DNA of 64,000 bases from Roseiflexus sp. (GTDB taxonomy: Bacteria > Chloroflexota > Chloroflexia > Chloroflexales > Roseiflexaceae). The notes beneath the pieces are model-generated. The model ran no database searches and was not told the DNA's origin. It was given only the letters and a program-made list of their open reading frames with translations. Below, piece by piece: positions 36,502 to 44,052 of this stretch. The stretch covers positions 1 to 64,000 of the forward strand of contig JAGHYV010000004.1 of NCBI GenBank assembly GCA_017743475.1. The letters are read 5' to 3'. The translations under genes were made by a program, and so were the position numbers. Position 1 is the first letter of the stretch, and every line of letters begins with the position of its first letter.

Positions 36502-38358
36502 CTACCGATTGAGACGCCCGCCCACCGTCTGTCCTGGATCGACCAGTCCCATATCGGGGGCGATCCGTGCATACTGGAGCAGTTGCGTCGCTATCGACTG
36601 GAAGAGCGGGATCGCGGTGCGCACTGCCCAATAATCGTCGCGTGGGCGATCAACTTTCACCAAGATGGCGAAACGCGCACGCTCAGCTGGCGCAAGCCCA
36701 ACGACCGATCCGATCGTCGCATCGGCGATATACCCGCCGCGTCCGTCCGGGATCGACGATGTGCCAGTTTTGGCGCATACTTCATAGCCGGGCACAAGCC
36801 ATGTATCACCGTAGTGACCGGTCACGCCCGCCCAGACAACCGGTGCATAATGGTTGGCGGATTTCACCAGCATACGGCGCACTGTCCACGCTACGCCCGG
36901 CTCGATTGGTTGTCCAATCTGTTTAGGCTGGGTAATGACACAATCATCGCCGCGACAGCGCCGTTCGACAACATATGGGCGCATGAGTTTGCCGTCGTTG
37001 CCAATCGCAGCCACCATACGCACCAGTTGAAGCGGTGTCACGGCAATCCCCTGACCATACCCATTGGTGTCGAGCACCAGCGGACTCCAGCCCTGTCGCG
37101 CTGGTGTCTGCACCATGCCTGCCGCTTCACCAGCAATGTCGATACCGGTGGGATGTCCAAAACCAAACTCATTCAGCATTGCGTAGAAGCGATCAGCGCC
37201 GATCAGTTCCGCAAGTTGCAGCGCACCGACATTGCTCGAGTAGTAAAGTACCTTTTCCGGGTTGACAGGACCGTTCCCCGCCCCATTCCAGTTCGACAGA
37301 CGCCATCCATAGCGATAGACACTGCCGGGGTCATCGACAACCGTATCAGCGGTAAAAGCGCGCGTCTGCAACCCGGCGGCAACCGTAAAGATCTTGAAAG
37401 TCGAACCCGGCTCATACTGTGTCCCGATAGCCGGGTTCAGGTTGTACATTTCCGGTGCATACTCGAAGTAGCGGTTCGGATCAAACGTTGGATAACTGGC
37501 CATGCCAAGGATCGCACCGGTGCGCGGGTCCATCACGATTACCACGCCACTGTCGGCGTTGTGCTCATCAACCGCTTTTTTCAGTTCGGTCTCGATAACG
37601 TGCTGGACCGTAGGATCGATAGTCAACTGGAGATCGACGCCTGGCGCGGCTGGCTGAATTTCCTGCGGCGCGATCCAGATCGGATTGCGCTGCGAGTCGA
37701 CTTCCGCTGTAATGACGCCAGTGCTGCCACGCAGCAGCGTATCGTAGTACCCTTCGATGCCGCTGATGCCGACGTGATCGAAATTGACTGCGCCAACCAC
37801 GTGGGCAGCGAAGGTCTGTTGCGGGTAGACACGGCGCGGTTCGTACTGGAGCAGCAGTCCAGGCTCGTCGAGCGCTATGATGCGTTCGGCGATCTCTGGT
37901 TCGAGCCAGCGTTTGATACGCACCTGATAACGCGATGTATTCTGCATCGCTGCCAGAATGTCGGGCGACGGAATGCCCAGTAGACCGGAAAGGGTCAGCG
38001 CCAGGCGCTGTGCCTGCTTCTGATCGATCAGCGACGGTACAACATACAGACTCTGGAAATCGACATCGAGCGCCAGGACGTTTCCTTTGCTGTCACGAAG
38101 AACGCCGCGCGGCGCAGGGATCGGCAGGCTTTGATACACCTCAGCGCGCGCCATCTCTGCCAGCGTGCGTCCACCGACCCGCACCTGCCCGGTCTGAATG
38201 CTGCCCAGATGCACCGCCACGCGCACGATGATCACCACAGCAATCAGCAGGATCAGGTTTAGCCGCCAGCGACTGATTGTGATCGGGTGTGTCGGTATGG
38301 CGCTGCGCCGCGCTGGAATGCGATTGACAACCGTGCCGCGTGTGGTGCGGGCAGCCAT
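36502..38358 (-). CDS. ftsI: Class B penicillin-binding protein (FtsI/PBP2 type transpeptidase)
   Basis: A membrane-anchored D,D-transpeptidase that crosslinks septal peptidoglycan with FtsW. The 618-residue product has a basic N terminus, a single transmembrane helix (LILLIAVVIIVRVAV, about 34-50), a PBP dimerisation/pedestal domain (about 60-230), and the transpeptidase domain. The three catalytic motifs are present: Ser319-x-x-Lys322 (STFK), SSN in YYSSNVGALQL, and Lys530-Thr-Gly. There are no C-terminal PASTA domains. It starts 12 bp after the FtsL-like gene, in the usual dcw order. Confidence 0.94.
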   Translation of the reverse strand: MAARTTRGTVVNRIPARRSAIPTHPITISRWRLNLILLIAVVIIVRVAVHLGSIQTGQVRVGGRTLAEMARAEVYQSLPIPAPRGVLRDSKGNVLALDVDFQSLYVVPSLIDQKQAQRLALTLSGLLGIPSPDILAAMQNTSRYQVRIKRWLEPEIAERIIALDEPGLLLQYEPRRVYPQQTFAAHVVGAVNFDHVGISGIEGYYDTLLRGSTGVITAEVDSQRNPIWIAPQEIQPAAPGVDLQLTIDPTVQHVIETELKKAVDEHNADSGVVIVMDPRTGAILGMASYPTFDPNRYFEYAPEMYNLNPAIGTQYEPGSTFKIFTVAAGLQTRAFTADTVVDDPGSVYRYGWRLSNWNGAGNGPVNPEKVLYYSSNVGALQLAELIGADRFYAMLNEFGFGHPTGIDIAGEAAGMVQTPARQGWSPLVLDTNGYGQGIAVTPLQLVRMVAAIGNDGKLMRPYVVERRCRGDDCVITQPKQIGQPIEPGVAWTVRRMLVKSANHYAPVVWAGVTGHYGDTWLVPGYEVCAKTGTSSIPDGRGGYIADATIGSVVGLAPAERARFAILVKVDRPRDDYWAVRTAIPLFQSIATQLLQYARIAPDMGLVDPGQTVGGRLNR

Positions 38359-38370
38359 ATAGCGTTCCTT

Positions 38371-38769
38371 CTACGGGTTCAGCGGCAAGCTATCATCCGA
38401 TGACGATTCACGGTCAGTGGTTGTGCCAATGGTAATATACCGCGCCTGTTCCGGTCGCATTGGGCGAAGGTTCATTCGGAGCGCACGGCGCTCAATGTCA
38501 GCGAGCGACTGAGCGCGCGCCAGACGCAAACGCAGATTACTCTGCTCGCGCAGCAACAGCGTTTGCTGACGCTGCAACTGAGCAACAGCGTGCCCCTGGG
38601 TCGCTAGATGCCCGGTTTGCGCAAGCGTCAACCCGCTCATCAACGCCAGCCATAGTGCGGCGGCAATCAACCGTCGCCCACCATCGAGCCGCAGATAGCG
38701 CGCGAGTTTAATGCGCCGCTCTTTCGCTTCACGGATGGTTGGATAGAGCGGTTTGAGTGTGACAGCCAT
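38371..38769 (-). CDS. FtsL-like septum-formation protein
   Basis: A small bitopic protein of 132 residues. A basic cytoplasmic N terminus (REAKERRIKLARYLRLDGGRR) precedes one hydrophobic helix (LIAAALWLALMSGLTLAQ, about 53-70) and a heptad-like coiled coil (QLQRQQTLLLREQSNLRLRLARAQSLADIERRA). This topology, and its place between rsmH and the class B PBP gene, match FtsL, which forms a complex with FtsQ and FtsB. Sequence conservation of FtsL is always weak, so the call rests on topology and position. GAGGGGAACCG precedes the ATG. Confidence 0.8.
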   Translation of the reverse strand: MAVTLKPLYPTIREAKERRIKLARYLRLDGGRRLIAAALWLALMSGLTLAQTGHLATQGHAVAQLQRQQTLLLREQSNLRLRLARAQSLADIERRALRMNLRPMRPEQARYITIGTTTDRESSSDDSLPLNP

Positions 38770-38824
38770 CGGTTCCCCTCTCTTCTTCAGTTGTGCAATG
38801 GAATGGAACAGCGTGCATTTTCGT

Positions 38825-39712
38825 TCACAATACCCGTTCCGCTACCCGCAACCTGGCGCTGCGACTGCGCGGGTTGGCGCGTTGTTCTTCGACACTGGCT
38901 TCGACCGGCTTGCGTGTGATGATACGCAGACGACCGGCCTGCGCTTCGGCACGCAGCGTGTGCTTGACGATCCGGTCCTCCAGCGAGTGAAATGCAATGA
39001 TCGCCATTCTCCCGCCCGGTACTAGCAGGTTAACGATCTGCGGCAATGCTGCTTCCAGGCTTGCCAGTTCATCATTGACTGCAATCCGCAACGCCTGAAA
39101 CGTGCGCGTCGCCGGATGAATTCTGCCGCGCTGCCCACCCAGCGCTCGACTGACAATCGCTGCCAGTTCATCGGTGGTCGTCAGCGGTTTGCGCTGCCGC
39201 GCTTCGACGATCGCGCGTGCGATGCGGCGCGAACCGCGTTCCTCGCCATATCGAAAGATCAGGTCGGCAAGTTCCTGTTCCGGCAGGTCGTTGACCAGAT
39301 GTGCTGCCGTTACCAGCGCGTCCGGATCGAATCGCATGTCAAGCGGAGCGTGTGACTGAAATGAAAATCCCCGCTCTGGCATGTCAAGTTGATACGATGA
39401 GACCCCCAGATCGAGCACCACACCCTCTACCTGCGCAAAACCGGATGTCGCCGCCAGTTGTCCGATCTCCCGAAAACTGCCGCGGACAAGCGTCACCCGA
39501 TCACCGTATGGCGCCAGTCGCGCTGCCGCCGCCGCCAGCGCTGCCGGGTCACAGTCAATCCCCAGCAGACGACCGTTGGGCGACGATGCCTCCAGGATCG
39601 CTGCGGCATGACCGCCGCCGCCAACCGTTCCATCGATATACCGACCGCCAGGGCGCGGCAACAGCCCGGCGACTACCTCTGCAAGGAGTACTGGCGTGTG
39701 ATGGTATTCCAA
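38825..39712 (-). CDS. rsmH: 16S rRNA m4C1402 methyltransferase
   Basis: Methylates N4 of C1402 in 16S rRNA with S-adenosylmethionine. The conserved start [13 protein letters not shown], the SAM motif [53 protein letters not shown] and the C-terminal [13 protein letters not shown] are present over about 295 residues. There is no ATG near the conserved start. I place it at TTG 39712, the first codon after a GGTTCTNGG repeat array; the frame stays open through the array to another TTG at 39844, which would add 44 Trp/Phe/Ser/Val/Leu-rich residues. No Shine-Dalgarno is visible for either. The N terminus is therefore uncertain. Confidence 0.93.
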   Translation of the reverse strand: MEYHHTPVLLAEVVAGLLPRPGGRYIDGTVGGGGHAAAILEASSPNGRLLGIDCDPAALAAAAARLAPYGDRVTLVRGSFREIGQLAATSGFAQVEGVVLDLGVSSYQLDMPERGFSFQSHAPLDMRFDPDALVTAAHLVNDLPEQELADLIFRYGEERGSRRIARAIVEARQRKPLTTTDELAAIVSRALGGQRGRIHPATRTFQALRIAVNDELASLEAALPQIVNLLVPGGRMAIIAFHSLEDRIVKHTLRAEAQAGRLRIITRKPVEASVEEQRANPRSRSARLRVAERVL

Positions 39713-40012
39713 GAACCAAGAACCGAGAACTAAGAACCAGGAACCGAGAACCAGGAACCGAGAACTGAGAACCGAGAACCAAGAACCAGGAACCGAGAAC
39801 CAGGAACCAAGAACTGAGAACCAAGAACTGAGAACCAGGTTCAACGTTCAAAACTCGACCTTCTAACGTTCAACCTTCAACGCTTCGACCTTCTAACAAC
39901 CTTCAACTCTCAACCCTCAACCTTCAACGCTCCAACTTATCACAACTCAGACGACAGAAACGTACTTCGGCTTTCAACCTTCAACAATAGTTCAACGTTC
40001 AACTTCACTCTT
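39713..40012 (-). repeat. Composite low-complexity repeat between mraZ and rsmH
   Basis: Read on the minus strand, 40012 to about 39845 is a GGTTGAAGG/GCGTTGA/AACGTTGAA array, and 39840 to 39713 is a GGTTCTTGG/GGTTCTCGG array that ends at the first codon of rsmH. The order and orientation match the module at 15181-15397, and both contain GTTGGAGCGTTGA followed by (A/G)GGTTGA. It separates mraZ from rsmH, which are normally adjacent. Confidence 0.85.
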
Positions 40013-40444
40013 TCAAAACCGCAACTCTGCCAGTTTCTGCGCGAACAGGCTCGCATTTGCATCCATAGTGCTCAACACATGCTGCCAGCGGCGCGGCGCC
40101 CAGATCTCGAAGTGCCGGTTCAGACCTGCAATGATCGCTTGATCACCAAGTTCAGCAAACTCACGCAGGTTCTGCGGAATAAGAATGCGTCCCTGCCGGT
40201 CAAGCGTCATGTCAGCGGCGCCCGCAAACAACATGCGCTGCAAATGGCGCGTCTCTTCGCTGCCGATCGGCAGACTGCTCACCTGGCGCGCCAGTTCTTC
40301 CCAAACACTGCGCGGGAACCCCATCAAACATTTATCGAAACCGCGCGTGATCACCACCCCCTCGCTAAGAGCATCTCGAAACCGGGCCGGTATCGCCAGA
40401 CGACCCTTGTCATCGATGGTATGTTCGTATTCACCTAAAAACAC
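40013..40444 (-). CDS. mraZ: Transcriptional regulator MraZ
   Basis: A 143-residue DNA-binding protein with two AbrB-like halves, each with the MraZ signature: EYEHTIDDKGRLAIPARFR in the first (about 5-23) and ADMTLDRQGRILIPQNLREFAEL in the second (about 77-99). MraZ proteins form rings and bind upstream of the dcw operon, repressing it in Escherichia coli and activating it in Mycoplasma. Here the gene is first in the cluster, and candidate binding boxes lie 135-159 bp before its start. A leader of about 165 nt separates promoter and gene. Confidence 0.96.
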   Translation of the reverse strand: MFLGEYEHTIDDKGRLAIPARFRDALSEGVVITRGFDKCLMGFPRSVWEELARQVSSLPIGSEETRHLQRMLFAGAADMTLDRQGRILIPQNLREFAELGDQAIIAGLNRHFEIWAPRRWQHVLSTMDANASLFAQKLAELRF

Positions 40445-40522
40445 AATTGTTCGTCTGAACTAACCGGTTGATAACGCAATTAACCCGCCAATCGCGCTGC
40501 ACATTGTAAATTGCACTCAAGC

Positions 40523-40552
40523 ATAGTATGGAGATAGAACATTTGTTTTCAA
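40523..40552 (-). promoter_or_regulatory. Second, proximal promoter candidate for mraZ
   Basis: On the minus strand TTGAAA (40547-40552) and TACTAT (40523-40528) are separated by 18 bp. It lies downstream of the TGGGG boxes. It is weaker than the distal promoter and could be an alternative start. Confidence 0.4.
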
Positions 40553-40578
40553 CTCGCAACTCCTTGAACATCGTATTT

Positions 40579-40603
40579 CCCCACTTTGCCCCACATTTCC
40601 CCA
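40579..40603 (-). promoter_or_regulatory. Candidate MraZ operator: three TGGGG boxes
   Basis: On the minus strand TGGGG occurs at 40603-40599, 40593-40589 and 40583-40579, each separated by exactly 5 bp (AAATG, CAAAG), a 10-bp helical period. Known MraZ operators consist of TGGGN direct repeats with 5-bp spacers. The boxes begin about 11 bp after the distal -10 hexamer, so bound MraZ would cover the transcription start and early leader. Confidence 0.8.
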
Positions 40604-40613
40604 CCCGATGGTG

Positions 40614-40642
40614 ATTATATACCACTTATTCCCACATATCAA
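40614..40642 (-). promoter_or_regulatory. Distal promoter of the mraZ/dcw cluster
   Basis: On the minus strand TTGATA (40637-40642) and a perfect TATAAT (40614-40619) are separated by 17 bp, close to the sigma-70 consensus. The predicted transcription start is near 40606, directly at the TGGGG boxes. Confidence 0.75.
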
Positions 40643-40841
40643 GCAGAATGTGCATGATCTGCAAAACTTCGTTGCTACGATCGCATGTCGTTATCGGTGT
40701 TGCCTACCAGGACGTGGCGGCGCCCTGACCGTCTCGTGCTTTACCAATGCCCAGGTCTGGACCTGCAGGTCGGTACACAATTCATCCAGGTCTGTCTGGC
40801 GATTGAAGCAGTGTCTGGACTGTTCCGGGTGTATCTCCGGC

Positions 40842-40870
40842 TTGACAGGCGCACCGGTTTGAGTTATTAT
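40842..40870 (+). promoter_or_regulatory. Promoter of the trypsin-like protease gene
   Basis: TTGACA (40842-40847) and TATTAT (40865-40870) are spaced by 17 bp, a near-consensus sigma-70 promoter. The inverted repeat TTATC-AAAAAC-GATAA (40867-40882) overlaps the -10 box and start region and could be an operator. The promoter appears intact although the gene is interrupted. Confidence 0.65.
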
Positions 40871-40963
40871 CAAAAACGATAACGATATTAATTCGGGAAA
40901 CGTTGGAAAGGGAAAGATCGAAAGCGCCTATACCGACACGCAACATCAGTCATCGAGGTATCT

Positions 40964-42628
40964 ATGCACACACGTCTTCAACACATCATCCTCGTGATTG
41001 GTCTGTTCTCGCTGTCTGGTTTTGTTCTGTCCGCCATAGGGGCACGCGCTGCAGAACCGCCATCCACCGTCCCGCCGAATGTCGTTGGCGGCGAGCCGGT
41101 CAATCCCGGGGAGTATCCATGGCTTGCGGGTCTGCTCGTAGCCAGCGTGCAGGAAGAGGCTGCCGTCTTCTGCGGCGGTGCGCTGATCGACGACGGCGCT
41201 CCGACTGCTAGTTCACAATGGGTGCTTACAGCAGCGCACTGCCTGGTTAGGAACGGTGAGGTTAGGTTGCCATCAGCGATCGAGGTGCTTGCCGGTCAGC
41301 ACGACCTGACGCAGGTTCAGCCAGAACAACGGCATCCGGTTGAGGAAATCATCGTGCATCCGCTTTACCTCTCCGGATACGCGCCTGTCAACGATATTGC
41401 GCTGCTCCGCCTGGCTGCACCGGTGAACGTGGGTAACACCCTGCCTGTCGCCACTCCCGCTGATACTGCATTCTTTGCACCCGGCGTCGATGCACAGATC
41501 GCCGGGTGGGGCAATCTCCTGCCGCAGACTGGCGTTCAGCAACCGGATATTGCACACAAGGCGGTCGTCAAGATCGTGGATGACGCCACATGCAATGCGC
41601 GGTATGATCGCGCGCTGGGTATTGAGCATCTCTGCGCGGGCAATATGCTGACTGGCGGCGTTGACACCTGTTAGGGCGACAGCGGCGGTCCGCTTATGGT
41701 AATGAAAGGCAGCACACTGATCCACGCCGGTATTGTCAGTTTTGGTCAGGGGTGCGCCTGGCCCCATTTCCCTGGCGTTTATGCGCGCACAGCAACCTAT
41801 GCCAGCTGGATCAATGCGGTCATCAATAACCAACCGCACGTTGATGTCATACAGGAGGGTCCGTATCCCATCTGGCCCGGCGAGGATGTTCCCGATCCCA
41901 CGTTGTTCCATATCTCGACTGCTGCGCCAGGCGAGCCGTTTACGTATACGCTACGGGTCGCCAATACCGGTATGCAGGTCCTCGATACGCTGACCATTAC
42001 TGCCACATTGCCTGGCAGCGCCAGTCTGATCGCCATTAACGACGGTGGAATCGCCGCAGGACCTGTTATCACCTGGACTGCAACCAATCTAGCGCCTGGC
42101 GAGGTGATCGAGCGCTCGTATGTCGTCTCCACCACCACGAGCGTCACGACCGGTCCGTATGGGGTGATGGCGATCAGCGGATCAACAACGGTAACGTCGT
42201 CCGGGCGTTTGCCGATCACGACGCTGATCAATACACCGCGGCTGCACCTTCGCACATTTGCTGAATCAGAGGTGGAAGTGGGATCGGTCTTTGGACAACG
42301 CTTTCTGCTGGTCAATTTTGGGCAGGGTAATGAAGCAGACGTGACGACGCCCATAGATGTGCGCGCAAAGATTCCCCCTGGCGCCAGCATTGTGGCTATC
42401 AATAATGGATCGATCATTGGCGACGAGGCGCGCTGGCAAGTTTCAGGGTTAACCGGGGAGAGTTTCGTGTTTCTGGGTATGGATGTGCGCGCCGGGGCTG
42501 TTGGCAGCGTCTTTCGCATCACCGATTTCCAGGCGCAGATCGGTAGCGCGACACCTACCCTTGGCGCGACTGCAAGCCAGACGGTCATCACCGAAGCACG
42601 CCGTTATCTCCCCCTCATAGTCCGCTGA
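40964..42628 (+). pseudogene. Secreted trypsin-like serine protease with C-terminal repeat-type domains, interrupted by one TAG
   Basis: The gene would encode about 554 residues: a signal peptide (IILVIGLFSLSGFVLSAIGARA), a chymotrypsin-fold domain starting VVGGEPVNPGEYPWLAGLL, and two DUF11-like beta domains (about 305-540) ending in the short hydrophobic YLPLIVR. The triad is His92 (LTAAHC), Asp144 (NDIALL) and Ser240 (GDSGGP). Codon 237 is TAG at 41672-41674, exactly where the family has Gln in DTCQGDSGG; a single C-to-T change from CAG explains it. The frame is otherwise open from end to end. The truncated 236-residue product lacks the catalytic serine and is inactive unless the stop is read through. 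Confidence 0.88.
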
Positions 42629-42642
42629 ACCCGGTTGTGATA

Positions 42643-42669
42643 GAGCGGCGCTGGTTCGCAGCGCCGCTC
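42643..42669. terminator. Bidirectional hairpin between convergent genes
   Basis: GAGCGGCGCTG (42643-42653) and CAGCGCCGCTC (42659-42669) form a perfect 11-bp stem around GTTCG. There is no T run. It lies between the protease pseudogene (plus) and the acyl-CoA dehydrogenase gene (minus), so it may end both transcripts. Confidence 0.55.
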
Positions 42670-42717
42670 CAAATCGTGCTATTCGGGAGAGGTGCGGGCA
42701 ATCGGGGCGGAGACAGC

Positions 42718-43884
42718 TCAGTACAGGCGCACCTTGTAACCCACCGTCTTCAGCAGTTCGCTGGCAATGACATACCGCTGAATTTCGTTGGTGCCTTCGT
42801 AGATGCGGAAGACGCGCGCATCGCGGTACATGCGCTCAAGCGGCAGTTCGCGCGAGAAGCCCATGCCGCCGTGGATCTGGATAGCTTCATCGAGGATCCA
42901 CGCCAGCGAATCGGTGCAATACAGTTTGACGATGCTCGATTCGAGTCGCGCAGTTTCACCACGGTCCACCTTCTTCGCACAATCGTACACGATCTGTTCC
43001 ATCGTGTAGATTTTTACCGCCATATCTGCCAGTTTGAACTGGATCGCCTGAAAATCAGCGATTGGGCGACCAAACTGCTGCCGTTCGACGGCGTACTTGA
43101 GTGACAGTTCATACGCTTCCTTCGCCGCACCAAGGCAGGCGGCGCCCAAACCACAGCGTCCAATGTCGAGCGTCTGGAGCGCGAGCGCATACCCGCGCCC
43201 GACTTCGCCAAGCACGTTTGACGCTGGCACACGGCAATCTTCGAAGAAGATCGAAGCAGTGTGCGACGCGCGCAACCCCATCTTCGGCTCGACTTTGCCG
43301 ACCTTGAAGCCGGGGAAGTCTTTCTCAACAATGAACGCAGTGATACCACGCGGACCGGCCTCCGGATCGGTGCTGGCAAAGACAACAATGACATCAGCGA
43401 ACGATCCGTTGGTGATCCACATCTTGCTGCCGTTGAGCACCCAGAAATCGCCATCGCGCACGGCAGTGGTACGAATATGGGCAGCATCACTGCCAGCGTT
43501 CGGTTCGGTCAATGCCCATGCACCCCACTTGCGACCTTCGATCAGCGGGCGCAGGTAGCGCTCCTTCTGGTCTGGCGTCCCTGCGAGATGGATCGACATG
43601 GAACAGAGCTGAACATGCGCCCCCAGTATTGTCCCTGTTGATGCACATTTACGGTTTATTTCTTCCAGCAGAACGCAGTAACCCGTAATCCCGGCATCGG
43701 AACCACCGTATGTTTCGGGGAAGGGAACGCCAAGCAGACCAAGATCGGCGGCTTTACGCAACATCTCAAATGGAACCCGCTCTTCTTCATCGATCTCGCG
43801 GGCGATCGGGGCGATCTCCTTGTTGGCGAACTCGCGGACAGTCTGTCGCAACAATCGGAGATCTTCGGGAAGTTCATACTCCAT
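42718..43884 (-). CDS. Acyl-CoA dehydrogenase
   Basis: An FAD enzyme that oxidises acyl-CoA to the 2-enoyl-CoA in fatty-acid or branched-chain amino-acid breakdown. The 388-residue product has family length and pattern: [81 protein letters not shown], and near the C terminus [35 protein letters not shown] (quoted in parts), with the catalytic-base glutamate in YEGTNE. This resembles short-chain or glutaryl-type members, but chain specificity is unclear. It has its own extended -10 promoter and is divergent from copA. Confidence 0.94.
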   Translation of the reverse strand: MEYELPEDLRLLRQTVREFANKEIAPIAREIDEEERVPFEMLRKAADLGLLGVPFPETYGGSDAGITGYCVLLEEINRKCASTGTILGAHVQLCSMSIHLAGTPDQKERYLRPLIEGRKWGAWALTEPNAGSDAAHIRTTAVRDGDFWVLNGSKMWITNGSFADVIVVFASTDPEAGPRGITAFIVEKDFPGFKVGKVEPKMGLRASHTASIFFEDCRVPASNVLGEVGRGYALALQTLDIGRCGLGAACLGAAKEAYELSLKYAVERQQFGRPIADFQAIQFKLADMAVKIYTMEQIVYDCAKKVDRGETARLESSIVKLYCTDSLAWILDEAIQIHGGMGFSRELPLERMYRDARVFRIYEGTNEIQRYVIASELLKTVGYKVRLY

Positions 43885-43918
43885 CGTGTGGTCTCCCTTC
43901 TACCTGTGCCTTTTTTCC

Positions 43919-43927
43919 ATTATAACA
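43919..43927 (-). promoter_or_regulatory. Extended -10 promoter of acyl-CoA dehydrogenase gene
   Basis: TGTTATAAT on the minus strand, a perfect TATAAT with the TGn extension, lies about 35 bp upstream of the ATG at 43884. No good -35 is present. Confidence 0.55.
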
Positions 43928-43980
43928 CGTTGCAGCATGGAGATGCTGGCACGATGACGACTCAGCGCACGCTTCTGTTT

Positions 43981-44010
43981 TTGCCCACACTGCGATCTTC
44001 AGGGTACAAT
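43981..44010 (+). promoter_or_regulatory. Promoter of the copper ATPase gene
   Basis: TTGCCC (43981-43986) and TACAAT (44005-44010) are spaced by 18 bp, giving a start near 44017 and a 36-nt leader. No CueR- or CopY-type dyad was recognised between the hexamers. Confidence 0.45.
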
Positions 44011-44052
44011 AATAGATCAATCATATTCATTGACGAAAGAAGAATAAACTAT

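Noticed and set aside
36583..37983. Plus-strand open frame of 466 codons
   Set aside because: It is antisense to the class B PBP gene, which has intact SxxK, SxN and KTG motifs.
41672..41674. Programmed amber recoding (pyrrolysine) in the protease gene
   Set aside because: The position is Gln in homologues, no pyl genes are seen and a single transition explains the stop; ordinary nonsense mutation is simpler.
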